A stretch of 8,685 nt of DNA, taken from positions 1 to 8,685 of the forward strand of contig JABFRZ010000266.1 in the NCBI GenBank assembly GCA_013140785.1, given 5' to 3'. Made by a program: the position numbers and the translations under genes. Every line of letters starts with the position of its first letter. Within the stretch, counting starts at the first letter, position 1. Source of the stretch: Planctomycetota bacterium. Lineage in GTDB: Bacteria > Planctomycetota > UBA1135 > GCA-002686595. The notes below the pieces were generated by a model. That model did no database searches. It saw only the letters and a program-made list of their open reading frames with translations, and was not told the origin of the DNA. Shown piece by piece: positions 1 through 7,037 of this stretch.

Positions 1-147
1 GCTTCGTCAGGCTCGGCGAGACGTGCTCGGCGGCCACAGAGGCCGCCTGCGCCGCCTCGCTGTCGCCTTCCTCGCCTCCGCCCCGCCCGCTTCGCCTCGC
101 AACGCGCTTTTTCCGACACGCTCTGAGTCGCGCTCTCGGCCGCGCGC
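1..147. other. Left-edge stretch without a supported gene
   Basis: This GC-rich segment lies downstream of the deformylase stop codon. All six frames were considered. Plus-strand frames read as Arg/Pro/Ala-rich shadow peptides. One minus frame has plausible codon use and an acidic stretch, with a possible GTG start at 35-37 continuing off the left edge, but only 12 codons are visible, so no gene is called. There is a short A/T spot near 109-115 but no U-tract placed to end transcription of the deformylase gene. Confidence 0.5.
29..47. other. Short perfect inverted repeat
   Basis: GGCGGCC at 29-35 and GGCCGCC at 41-47 form a 7-bp all-G/C stem around a 5-nt loop (ACAGA). It lies about 100 bp past the deformylase stop codon. 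On neither strand is it followed by a run of T, so it is not a standard intrinsic terminator. In sequence this GC-rich, such a stem can arise by chance. Confidence 0.25.
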
Positions 148-726
148 TCAGGCCTTCGGCCCGTCCACCAGCGCTTCGAAACGCTCGCGCTCGCGTTCGA
201 ATTCGCCGCGCGTCACGAGCGACTCCGCATCCACGGCGCGATCGACGGCCAGGACTCCGTCCAGGTGGTCGAGCTCGTGCTGGAAGAGCTCCGCCTCGGC
301 CGGCGCGAGGTCACGCCAGGTTTGCTCGTGGCCACGCTCGTCCTCGAAGGCGATCGTGATCGAGCGCGCGCGCCGCACTCTCACGAGAACATCGGGGAAG
401 CACAGGCAGTCGTCCCACAGCGTGAAGCTCGCCTCGCTGCGGGCCGTGATGCGCGGGTTGATCAGCGCGCGCGGGCCGCGGCCGAGGTCGAAGGCCACCA
501 GACGCAGGCGCACCCCGAGCTGCGGCGCCGCCATGGCGCGCCCGAAGCCGTGTTGCGCGCGGAAGGCCCCGAGAGCAAGGTGCAGGCGCGCGAGCACGAC
601 CCGAACACCCGCGGCGCGCGCGTCGGGGACGGCCTTCGAGGGCCAGCGCAGGCGCGGGTCGCCGAGCTGGAGGATCTCGCCGGGAGCCTGAGTCGTTGTC
701 TCCTGGGCCGTCGTCCTGGATTCCAT
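148..726 (-). CDS. def: Peptide deformylase, divergent motif variant
   Basis: A 192-residue cytoplasmic metalloenzyme of the peptide deformylase family (PF01327), which removes the formyl group from the initiator methionine of new proteins. The three family motifs are in order. Motif I is GRAMAAPQ at residues 62-69 (usual form GxGLAAPQ). Motif II is DDCLCFP at 105-111 (usual EGCLSxP). Motif III is HELDH at 150-154. The metal ligands Cys107, His150 and His154 and the catalytic Glu151 are all present, so activity is likely. However, the second Gly of motif I is Ala, and motif II changes Glu, Gly and Ser to Asp, Asp and Cys. Length is normal for the family. The ATG start leaves about 16 residues before the conserved EILQLGDPRL segment. 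It is divergent from dapD with 22 bp between start codons, and no methionyl-tRNA formyltransferase gene is seen alongside. It could be a second, specialised deformylase-like protein rather than the main housekeeping enzyme. Confidence 0.87.
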   Translation of the reverse strand: MESRTTAQETTTQAPGEILQLGDPRLRWPSKAVPDARAAGVRVVLARLHLALGAFRAQHGFGRAMAAPQLGVRLRLVAFDLGRGPRALINPRITARSEASFTLWDDCLCFPDVLVRVRRARSITIAFEDERGHEQTWRDLAPAEAELFQHELDHLDGVLAVDRAVDAESLVTRGEFERERERFEALVDGPKA

Positions 727-748
727 CCCCCGTTACAGTAGCGAGCGC
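727..748. promoter_or_regulatory. Very short divergent start-to-start spacer (def / dapD)
   Basis: Only 22 bp separate the two divergent ATG codons. That is too short to hold two complete promoters, so at least one promoter must lie inside the opposing coding sequence. TACAGT at 734-739 resembles a -10 element for the plus strand, but no matching -35 was found. Neither gene has a clear Shine-Dalgarno sequence: dapD is preceded by AGCGAGCGC, and the deformylase by a G-run directly against its ATG. Confidence 0.35.
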
Positions 749-1534
749 ATGCAGGAATTGCGCGGTGACGAGCTGCTCTCGGCGCTCGAGTCGGGCGAGG
801 CGCGCGCGGCCGAGCCGCTCGCCGACGGCTCGTGGCGCGTGAACGCCTGGGTCAAGGCGGCGATCCTGGAGCTGTTTCGTTCATGCACGGCGACGGAGAT
901 CGGAGGCGAGCGCGAGCTGTGGCCCTTCGTGGACAAGCTCGGCGTGCGCAGCTTCGATCGGACTTCGGGAGTGCGCATGGTGCCCGGCGGAACCGCGGTG
1001 CGGCGCGGCGCTTTCCTGGGCTCGGGCTGCGTCCTGATGCCGCCCTGCTACGTGAACATCGGCGCCCACGTCGGCGCCGGCACGATGATAGACAGCCACG
1101 CGCTGGTCGGCTCGTGCGCGCAGATCGGCGCGCGCGTGCACGTCTCGGCCGCGGCCCAGATCGGCGGCGTGCTCGAACCCGTGGGCGCACGCCCGGTGAT
1201 CGTCGAGGACGAGGTCCTGGTGGGCGGGCAGTGCGGCCTGTACGAGGGCGTGCTCGTGCGCCGGCGCGCCGTGCTCGGCGCAGGCGTGATCCTGACCGGC
1301 TCGACGCGCGTCTTCGACCTGGTGCACGAGCGCGAACTCGTCGGCAGCGACGAGGGCCCACTCGAGATCCCCGCCGGCGCCGTGCTCGTCCCGGGTACTC
1401 GTCCGGTGACGCAGCAGCGTCCCTTCGACCTATGGGCCACGCACCGCCGCCTGCACGTCGCCTGCGCGCTGATCGTCAAGTACCGCGACGAGCAGACCGA
1501 CGCGAAGACCGCGCTCGAGGACGCGCTGCGCTGA
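749..1534 (+). CDS. dapD: 2,3,4,5-tetrahydropyridine-2,6-dicarboxylate N-succinyltransferase
   Basis: A 261-residue cytoplasmic enzyme of the succinylase branch of lysine/meso-diaminopimelate synthesis. It transfers succinyl from succinyl-CoA to tetrahydrodipicolinate. The N-terminal part (about 7-45) matches the DapD segment around LESGEARAAEP and the following W-x-x-x-AW-x-K-x-AIL helix. The rest is a left-handed beta-helix with hexapeptide repeats (about 73-190): GVRMVPGGTAVRRGAF, YVNIGAHVGAGTMID, VGSCAQIG and IGGVLEP are near-diagnostic of DapD. By alignment from memory, the expected catalytic acids are Asp115 (in GTMID) and Glu166 (in YEG). Residues 158-167 read VGGQCGLYEG rather than the enterobacterial GARSEVVEG, which looks like a lineage variant. 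Compared with E. coli DapD (274 residues), about 25-30 residues are missing at the N-terminus. The frame upstream is open back to a TGA at 689-691 but contains no ATG, GTG or TTG, so this ATG is the only reasonable start. The gene converges with the repeat-protein gene 16 bp downstream. Confidence 0.92.
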   Translation: MQELRGDELLSALESGEARAAEPLADGSWRVNAWVKAAILELFRSCTATEIGGERELWPFVDKLGVRSFDRTSGVRMVPGGTAVRRGAFLGSGCVLMPPCYVNIGAHVGAGTMIDSHALVGSCAQIGARVHVSAAAQIGGVLEPVGARPVIVEDEVLVGGQCGLYEGVLVRRRAVLGAGVILTGSTRVFDLVHERELVGSDEGPLEIPAGAVLVPGTRPVTQQRPFDLWATHRRLHVACALIVKYRDEQTDAKTALEDALR

Positions 1535-1581
1535 CCGTCGCCGAGGAGCGTCAGTGGACGACCGTCACGGTGCTCGGCGGC
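1535..1581. terminator. Possible stem-loop at the convergent dapD / repeat-protein junction
   Basis: Only 16 bp (1535-1550) separate the two converging stop codons. GTCGCCGAG at 1537-1545 can pair with CTCGGCGGC at 1573-1581 (9 bp including one G-U pair) across a 27-nt loop. That loop includes most of a small palindromic element, ACCGT-C-ACGGT (1561-1571). No T-run follows on either strand, so its role as a bidirectional terminator is only a possibility. Confidence 0.2.
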
Positions 1582-4500
1582 TTCGGCCCCGACTTCGTGG
1601 GCGCCGCAGGAGCCACGGGCACCCTGAGATTGCTCTCGTAGATCTCGGTCACGTTCTCCGTGTCCTGGTCGGCGCTGTAGACGACGCGCCGGCCGTCGGG
1701 GCTGATCTCGAAGTTCCACACGTAGCCGCGCGCCACCAGGGGGCCATTGAGCTTGCGGCGGGTGCCGCCGCGAACCGGGATGGCGTAGAGCTCACGCCTA
1801 TCGTCGGCTTCCTGCTCGGCGACGTAGACGACTTGCTGGCCATCCGGGCTGAGCGCGAAGCCTTGGACCGAGCCCCCGGCCGGCAGCGGGGAATTGAGCT
1901 TGGTCACCTTCCCGCTGCCGTTGATGCGCCGGCTGAAGAGCTCGTATACATTCTCGACCTCGTCGTCGGCGAGGAACACGGCGTTGCGGCTGTCGGCGCT
2001 GAAGCGCACCGTCTGGATGGAGATGCCGCTTCCTGGGGCGAGGCTGCCGTTCAGCTTGACGCTCGCTCCGCCCGTCGCGAGGACGCTGTAGAGCTCGAAG
2101 CGGTCGTTCACATCCTGGTCGGCGACGTACAGGACGCGCGTCGAAGCGGGGCTGAACGCGAAGCCCTTGGAGCCGCCGGAGATGCTTCCGCCCGACACGA
2201 GCGCACCGTTCAGCTTCACCGGGCTCCCGCCCGTGAGCGGGACGCTGTAGAGCTCGTAGCGAGAGCTCACCTCCTGGTCCGCGACGTAGGCGACGCGCGC
2301 TCCGTCCGGAGCGATGTCGAAAGACCGCACGCCCCCTCCCACGATAGGGCCATTCAACTTCACGGGCGTGCCGCCCGCGATCGGGACGCTGTACAGCTCG
2401 ACACGCATGTCGACGTCCTGGTCGGCCTGGTAGACGACGCGCGAGCCGTCCGGGCTGATCACGAATGGCGCGCCGCTGGACGGCCAGAGCACGTCGCCAT
2501 TGGCGACCAGGGGCGCGTTCAGCTTGACCGGCGCGGAGCTGCCGTCGAGCGGCACGCTGTAGAGCTCGTACCTGCCCGCGACCTCCCGGTCCTGGAAAAA
2601 GACCACCCGGTTGCCGGTCGGGCTGATCTCGAACGACAGGATGGCCTGGCTCAGGCTCGGCGACGGGCTCGTGAGCGCGAGCGTGCTCGAGCTGCCGTCG
2701 AGCGTGACGCGGAAGAGCTGCTCGTTCGCGCGGCAGACGGCGAAGTCGCTGTCGGGAGCGAGCTCGAAGCCCAGGAATCCGCCGGGCACGAAGACCGGCC
2801 AGGAGAACAGGAGCAGCGGCGCCGCGGAACCGTCGGCGGGCACGCTGTAGAGGCGGCCGATGCCGCTGTCGATGTCGGTGTATGCGAGGCGCGAGCCGTC
2901 CGGAGTGAGGGGCAAGGAGAGAATGGCGTCTCTCCACACGAGCGGACCGCTGAGCGAAATGGGGGATCCCGAACCGTCCGCCGGCACGCTGGAGATCTCG
3001 GTGTTCGCGCCATCCAGGGCGTACACGACCCGCGTCGCGTCGGAGGTGAACGCGAGGCAATCGACGCGGAACGGGGGCGGCGTCGGCGCCATCGGACCGT
3101 TGAGCTTGACGAGTCCGGGAGCGCCATCCAGCGGCACGCCGTAGAGCTCCCCGATCTCGTCGGTGTCCTGGTCGGCGATGTAGAAGACGTGGCTGCCTTC
3201 GAAGCCCCAGCCCTGGCCCGGCGAGACGCTCCCGCCGCTCACCAGGGGCGCGTTCAACTTCACGGGGCCCGCCGAGGCATCGACCGGCACGCTGAAGAGC
3301 TCCGTGATCGTCTGGCTCCCGACGAACGTGTCGAGCGCGAAGACCGCCCGGGCGTGATCCGCGCCGAAGGGTGCGGACGAGGCCAGCAGATCGTTCGAGT
3401 ACGGATGGACCGCGGCCGAGACCAGCGGGCCGTTCAGCTTCAGGACCGCGCCGGAGCCGTCGGCCGGCACGCTGTAGAGCTCGAGCACGCCGTCCGTGTC
3501 CTGGTCGGCGACGTAGACGACGCGCTCGCCGGCCGTCACGCGTGAGACGCCGTGGACGCCGGCGACGTCGCCGCCCGCTACCAGCGCGCCGCTGAGCTTC
3601 TGCGCGGCGGCCGAGGCGTCGATCGGCGCGCTCCAGAGCTCGAAGACCTCGTCGTCGGTCTGATCCGCGAGCCACACGACGCGCGCTCCATCGGCCGTGA
3701 TGTCGTACGAGCCGTAGACTACGGTCCGATCCGCAGCGAGCGCGGGGTGGAGACGCACCGGAGCCGTCGAGCCGTCGAGGGGCACGCTGAAGAGCTCGAA
3801 GACGCCGGTGCTCGTGAGCGCCAGATGGACCGCGCGCGTCCCGGCGGAGCTGATGCGGAATTCCAGGCCGAAGGGGGAGAGCGGCGTGGGCGTGAGCCGC
3901 AGCGGGCCGAGCGAGCCGTCGATCGGCACGGTCCACAGGTGTTTCTCCACGACGGGGTTCGACTGCGACTCCACGAAGACCGCGCGTGTCCCGTCGGCCG
4001 TGAGCTGGAACTCCGTCACCTGGTTCGAGGCGGGCAGGCTCGTGAGCTGGGTCGGCGCCGCGGAGCCGTCGAGCGGGACGCTGAAGAGCTGGCGCGGGGC
4101 GATGTACACGGCGCGCCCGCCGGCGCCGAGGTGGAAGTGGTGCACGCCCGGGGGCCCGCTCACCGTGCCGCTCACGCGCACCGCGCTCGTCGAGCCGTCG
4201 ATCGGCGCGCTGTAGAGCTCGAACCTGTGCCACATGTCCTGGTCGGCCGCGTAGACGACGCGACTCCCGTCCGCCGAGATCTCGAAGCGCTCGACCCCGT
4301 CACCCACGATCGGCCCGCTGAGCCTCACCGCGCTCGCGCTGCCGTCGATCGGCGCGCTGTAGAGCTCGGTCTTGAGCGGGTGGTCCTGGATCGCGCGATA
4401 CACGACGCGCGTTCCGTCCGGGCTGATCGCGAAGCCGTGCTCGGCCACGCCGCCGTACTTGGTGAGCGCGCCGTTGAGCTTCACCGGCGCCGAGCTCCCG

Positions 4501-4733
4501 TCCGCAGGCGCGCTGAAAAGCTCGACCACGCCGTAGCTCTCCTCGTCCGCGCGATAGACGACCCGCGTTCCGTCGGGGCTGGTGAGCAGCTCCCGCACGT
4601 CGCCGCCGCCGGGACCGGGCGGCGGCGCTGTCACCAGCTTGTGGCTCTGGGCGAACAGCGGAAGCGCCAGCAGACCTCCGGCGACGAGGGTCCGGGCGAG
4701 GCGGAGCGACCAGCCGGGAACAAGCGTGCGCAT
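1551..4733 (-). CDS. Secreted TolB/PD40-like beta-propeller repeat protein
   Basis: A 1060-residue exported protein. Residues 1-30 form a signal peptide: Arg-containing n-region, hydrophobic core TLVAGGLLALPLF, and a plausible signal peptidase I site after AQS (residue 30). From about residue 45 to 1034 it consists of about 20 tandem repeats of roughly 50 residues. The consensus is F-x-ISPDGxRVVYxADQD, then ELYSVPxDGS, then PVKLNGPLVxGG. This is the pattern of PD40/WD40-like beta-propeller blades as in TolB and related periplasmic or surface proteins. No enzymatic domain, peptidase triad, transmembrane anchor or lipobox is visible. The last 26 residues (NLRVPVAPAAP onward) are Pro-rich and carry no recognisable sorting signal. 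Repeats 4-6 and 11-13 are the most degenerate, while repeats 14-20 are the most regular. The function is unknown; a binding or scaffolding role in the periplasm or at the surface is inferred from fold only. It lies 107 bp after transketolase on the same strand. The ATG at 4731-4733 is chosen because it begins the signal peptide. Confidence 0.88.
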   Translation of the reverse strand: MRTLVPGWSLRLARTLVAGGLLALPLFAQSHKLVTAPPPGPGGGDVRELLTSPDGTRVVYRADEESYGVVELFSAPADGSSAPVKLNGALTKYGGVAEHGFAISPDGTRVVYRAIQDHPLKTELYSAPIDGSASAVRLSGPIVGDGVERFEISADGSRVVYAADQDMWHRFELYSAPIDGSTSAVRVSGTVSGPPGVHHFHLGAGGRAVYIAPRQLFSVPLDGSAAPTQLTSLPASNQVTEFQLTADGTRAVFVESQSNPVVEKHLWTVPIDGSLGPLRLTPTPLSPFGLEFRISSAGTRAVHLALTSTGVFELFSVPLDGSTAPVRLHPALAADRTVVYGSYDITADGARVVWLADQTDDEVFELWSAPIDASAAAQKLSGALVAGGDVAGVHGVSRVTAGERVVYVADQDTDGVLELYSVPADGSGAVLKLNGPLVSAAVHPYSNDLLASSAPFGADHARAVFALDTFVGSQTITELFSVPVDASAGPVKLNAPLVSGGSVSPGQGWGFEGSHVFYIADQDTDEIGELYGVPLDGAPGLVKLNGPMAPTPPPFRVDCLAFTSDATRVVYALDGANTEISSVPADGSGSPISLSGPLVWRDAILSLPLTPDGSRLAYTDIDSGIGRLYSVPADGSAAPLLLFSWPVFVPGGFLGFELAPDSDFAVCRANEQLFRVTLDGSSSTLALTSPSPSLSQAILSFEISPTGNRVVFFQDREVAGRYELYSVPLDGSSAPVKLNAPLVANGDVLWPSSGAPFVISPDGSRVVYQADQDVDMRVELYSVPIAGGTPVKLNGPIVGGGVRSFDIAPDGARVAYVADQEVSSRYELYSVPLTGGSPVKLNGALVSGGSISGGSKGFAFSPASTRVLYVADQDVNDRFELYSVLATGGASVKLNGSLAPGSGISIQTVRFSADSRNAVFLADDEVENVYELFSRRINGSGKVTKLNSPLPAGGSVQGFALSPDGQQVVYVAEQEADDRRELYAIPVRGGTRRKLNGPLVARGYVWNFEISPDGRRVVYSADQDTENVTEIYESNLRVPVAPAAPTKSGPKPPSTVTVVH
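1632..4601 (-). repeat. Array of about 20 protein-coding tandem repeats (about 150 bp each)
   Basis: The array encodes about 20 propeller-type repeats, residues 45-1034 of the secreted protein. By hand I count 19 complete copies and one truncated final copy. The average unit is about 50-51 residues; copies 4 and 13 are shorter (about 42-45) and copies 7, 8, 9 and 14 carry short insertions. The recurring nucleotide strings are the coding signatures of ELYSVP (reading CTGTAGAGCTC on the plus strand) and ADQD (reading TCCTGGTCGGC). The copies are diverged at the DNA level, so this is an old duplication array rather than a recent exact repeat. Confidence 0.85.
4644..4733 (-). other. Signal peptide of the repeat protein
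   Basis: Residues 1-30 show a basic n-region (Arg2, Arg11, Arg14), a hydrophobic core at about 15-27 and an AQS motif at 28-30 that fits the -3/-1 rule for signal peptidase I. There is no Cys for lipidation near the site and no twin-arginine motif, so Sec export to the periplasm or outside is the expected route. Confidence 0.75.
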
Positions 4734-4840
4734 GGCAAGACACCCGATCTCGAAGCCCAGGAGAACGATCCCAGGGTAGTCCGACCGGAAGACCGCCGCC
4801 AGATCTCCGCCGCTCGAGACCCCGCCAGGGGCCGCCGCCG
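4734..4840 (-). other. Spacer between transketolase and the repeat-protein gene
   Basis: This 107-bp gap follows the transketolase TAG stop and precedes the repeat-protein ATG. I see no inverted repeat with a U-tract, no clear -35/-10 pair and only a poor Shine-Dalgarno candidate (a GGGTG about 5 nt before the ATG). It contains two direct copies of CCTGGG around 4758-4777. Whether the two genes share a transcript cannot be told from the sequence. Confidence 0.3.
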
Positions 4841-6874
4841 CTATCGGCCCGCCAGCACCGTGTCGTTCACCAGGCTGCGCACGGTGCGCACGATGCGCTC
4901 GACCGAGAAGCCGAGCTTGTCGTACAGCACGTTCGCCGGGGCCGAGCCGCCGAAGCGGTCGAGGCCGATCGCGACACCGCGCTCGCCGATCCAGCGCGTC
5001 CAGCCGAAGGTCGCGCCGGCCTCGATCGAGACGCGCGCGCTGAGCTCGGGCGGCAGGACGGAAGCGCGGTAGGCCTCGTCCTGCTCCTCGAACAGCTCCC
5101 AGCTCGGCATCGAGACCACGCGCGCGCCGAGCTTGTGGGTCGCGAGCTCCTTCTGCGCCGCGAGCGCCAAGCTGACCTCGGAGCCGGTCGCGATCAGGAG
5201 CGCGCGCAGCGCGAGTCCAGCCGGCGGCTCGGCCAGCACGTAGGCGCCGCGCTTGACCAGTTCACTGCTCGGGAACTTGGTGCGGTCGAGCACGGGCAGG
5301 TCCTGGCGCGACAGCACGATGGCGGCGGGGCGCTTCTGCTCCTTGAGCGCGATCTTCCAGCATTCGGTCGTCTCGGTGGCGTCGGCCGGGCGCAGGACGA
5401 GCAGGTTCGGCATCGCGCGCAGGCTGGCCAGGTGCTCGACCGGCTGGTGCGTCGGGCCGTCCTCGCCCAGGCCGATGGAATCGTGCGTGAAGACGAAGCT
5501 CACCGGCAGGTGGTTCATGGCCGCCAGGCGGATGGCCGGACGCATGTAGTCGGCGAAGGCGAAGAACGTGGCCGTGTAGGTGCGCGCGCCGCCGTGGTAG
5601 GCGATGCCGTTCGCGATCGCGCCCATGGCGTGTTCGCGCACGCCGAAGCGCACGTTGCGGCCCTGGCCGGTGCGGCCGTCGAAGTCGAGCTCCTTGTCCA
5701 GCGCGGTCTTGGTCGAGCCGCTGAGGTCCGCGTCGCCCCCGAAGAGGTGCGGGATCTTGGCCGCGAAGGCGTTGAGCGCCTTGCCTCCGGCCGTGCGCGT
5801 GGCGACCTTCGCGCTCGGGTCGAACTTGGGCGCGCCCGCGTCCCAGCCGGTCGCGTACTCGCCCGCCCAGGCGCGCTTCCATTCGGCCGCGAGCTCGGGG
5901 TGGGCCTTCGCATAGGCCGCGAAGAGCTCGTTCCACTGCGCGTGCGTGGCGGCCCCGCGTGCGCCGGCCGCACGGAAGTGCTCGCGCGCCTCCTCGGGCA
6001 CGTAGAAATCACCAGGGGCCTCCCAGCCGAGCGCCTTCTTGGTCGCGGCGACCTCGTCCTTGCCGAGCGGCGAGCCGTGGGCCGCGGCCGTGCCGGCTTT
6101 CTTGGGCGAGCCGAAGCCGATCGTGGTCTTCACGAGGATCAGACTCGGGCGCGCGCTCTCGGCCTTCGCGGCGCGCAGCGCGCGGTCGAGCGCGAGCACG
6201 TCGCGGTTGCCGTCCTGCACGAACAGGACCTGCCAGCCGTAGGCCTCGAAGCGTTTGCCCACGTCCTCGCTGAAGGCGAGCGAGCAGGGTCCGTCGAGCG
6301 AGACGTCGTTGGCGTCGTACAGGTAGATCAGCTTGCCGAGCTTCAGGTGTCCCGCCAGCGATGCGGCCTCGTGCGAGAGCCCCTCCATCAGGTCGCCGTC
6401 GGAGACCAGCGCGAAGGTGTGGTGATTCACCAGCTCGAAGTCCGGCCGGTTGAAGCGCGCGGCGAGAAAACGCTCGGCCATGGCCATGCCCACCGCGTTG
6501 GCCGAGCCCTGCCCGAGCGGTCCGGTGGTCGCCTCGACGCCGCTGGTCATGCCGTACTCGGGATGCCCGGGCGTGCGCGAACCCCACTGGCGGAAGTTCT
6601 TCAGCTCCTCCATGGAGAGCTCGAAGCCGTACAGGTGGAGCAGGGAATAGACCAACATGCTCCCGTGCCCGGCCGAGAGCACGAAGCGATCGCGGTCGTG
6701 CCACTTCGGGTCCTTGGCGTCGAACTTCAGGTGCCCCTGCCACAGCGTGTACGCCATCGGCGCCGCGCCGAGCGGCAACCCCGGGTGTCCCGAATTCGCC
6801 TTCTCGACCGCGTCGATCGAGAGCGCGCGGAGGGTGTTGATGCACAGCAGGTCGCGCGGGATGGAGTGAGACAT
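4841..6874 (-). CDS. tkt: Transketolase
   Basis: A complete 677-residue thiamine-diphosphate enzyme of the pentose phosphate pathway. It moves a two-carbon ketol unit from xylulose 5-phosphate to ribose 5-phosphate or erythrose 4-phosphate in the cytoplasm. The N-terminal PP domain shows SGHPG (28-32, His30), GHGS (69-72), the cofactor motif SDGDLMEG (158-165, metal ligand Asp159), YDAND with Asn189, and HGSPL with His266. The Pyr domain (about 355-530) shows RFGVREHAMG with the expected catalytic Glu414, FTHDS with His464, GEDGPTHQPVEHL with His476, and LSRQ with Arg523. The C-terminal domain (about 540-665) shows IATGSEV and the conserved FGWTRW / DRFGGSAP region. Residue equivalences to yeast transketolase are from memory of the family. 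Length and all key residues are normal. The first Gly of the usual GDG motif is Ser158, a mild change. The ATG start places SGHPG at the usual distance from the N-terminus, but no clear Shine-Dalgarno precedes it. Confidence 0.97.
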   Translation of the reverse strand: MSHSIPRDLLCINTLRALSIDAVEKANSGHPGLPLGAAPMAYTLWQGHLKFDAKDPKWHDRDRFVLSAGHGSMLVYSLLHLYGFELSMEELKNFRQWGSRTPGHPEYGMTSGVEATTGPLGQGSANAVGMAMAERFLAARFNRPDFELVNHHTFALVSDGDLMEGLSHEAASLAGHLKLGKLIYLYDANDVSLDGPCSLAFSEDVGKRFEAYGWQVLFVQDGNRDVLALDRALRAAKAESARPSLILVKTTIGFGSPKKAGTAAAHGSPLGKDEVAATKKALGWEAPGDFYVPEEAREHFRAAGARGAATHAQWNELFAAYAKAHPELAAEWKRAWAGEYATGWDAGAPKFDPSAKVATRTAGGKALNAFAAKIPHLFGGDADLSGSTKTALDKELDFDGRTGQGRNVRFGVREHAMGAIANGIAYHGGARTYTATFFAFADYMRPAIRLAAMNHLPVSFVFTHDSIGLGEDGPTHQPVEHLASLRAMPNLLVLRPADATETTECWKIALKEQKRPAAIVLSRQDLPVLDRTKFPSSELVKRGAYVLAEPPAGLALRALLIATGSEVSLALAAQKELATHKLGARVVSMPSWELFEEQDEAYRASVLPPELSARVSIEAGATFGWTRWIGERGVAIGLDRFGGSAPANVLYDKLGFSVERIVRTVRSLVNDTVLAGR

Positions 6875-7037
6875 GTGCGGGGGCAGAGGCGGATGGAGGT
6901 CCTAGTCGCGCTCAGGATAGGGGACGAGCCTGGGCAAGGCACGCCTCGCGCGGGTCGCGAGCTCGGCGCGGCCCGCCCGACCGAACGGGCTTGTCTCGCG
7001 CCGGCACCAACGGGAGACTGCCGTCGCGCGTCCGGCC
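6875..7037. promoter_or_regulatory. Divergent intergenic region (tkt / nucleotidase)
   Basis: This 163-bp region sits between two divergent start codons and should carry promoters for both genes. Only weak candidates are visible. On the minus strand, TATCCT (plus coordinates 6914-6919) resembles a -10 box for transketolase, without a clear -35. On the plus strand, TTGTCT at 6991-6996 could be a -35, with a poor -10 (GAGACT) 17 bp later. A 5-bp inverted repeat, GCCCG (6975-6979) with CGGGC (6986-6990), lies in the middle. None is strong enough to assign. Confidence 0.35.

Noticed and set aside
1..37. Possible GTG start of a further minus-strand gene running off the left edge
   Set aside because: Only 12 codons are visible (beginning V-A-A-E-H-V), with no recognisable family and no firm ribosome binding site. 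Codon use is plausible but the evidence is too thin to call a gene.
23..691. 222-codon plus-strand open frame at the left edge
   Set aside because: It overlaps the deformylase antisense and translates to Ser/Arg-rich low-complexity sequence. The minus strand shows all three deformylase motifs.
1554..3545. 663-codon plus-strand open frame opposite the repeat protein
   Set aside because: It is the antisense shadow of the repeat-protein gene. The translation is an Arg/Asp/Val-rich low-complexity sequence that mirrors the repeat period, with no recognisable domain, whereas the minus strand gives clear blades and a signal peptide.
1798..4233. 811-codon minus-strand open frame in another frame of the repeat gene
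   Set aside because: It is an Arg-rich frame-shifted reading of the same repeats. It lacks the signal peptide and SPDG/ELYSVP pattern.
4734..4840. Search for a rho-independent terminator after transketolase
   Set aside because: Only GC-rich direct repeats (CCGCCGCC- and CCTGGG-type) were found, with no stem followed by a U-tract.
6991..7019. Sigma-70-like promoter TTGTCT with 17-bp spacer and GAGACT before the nucleotidase gene
   Set aside because: The -10 candidate matches only half of the consensus and the -35 four of six positions. This is not distinguishable from chance, so it is mentioned only within the intergenic entry.
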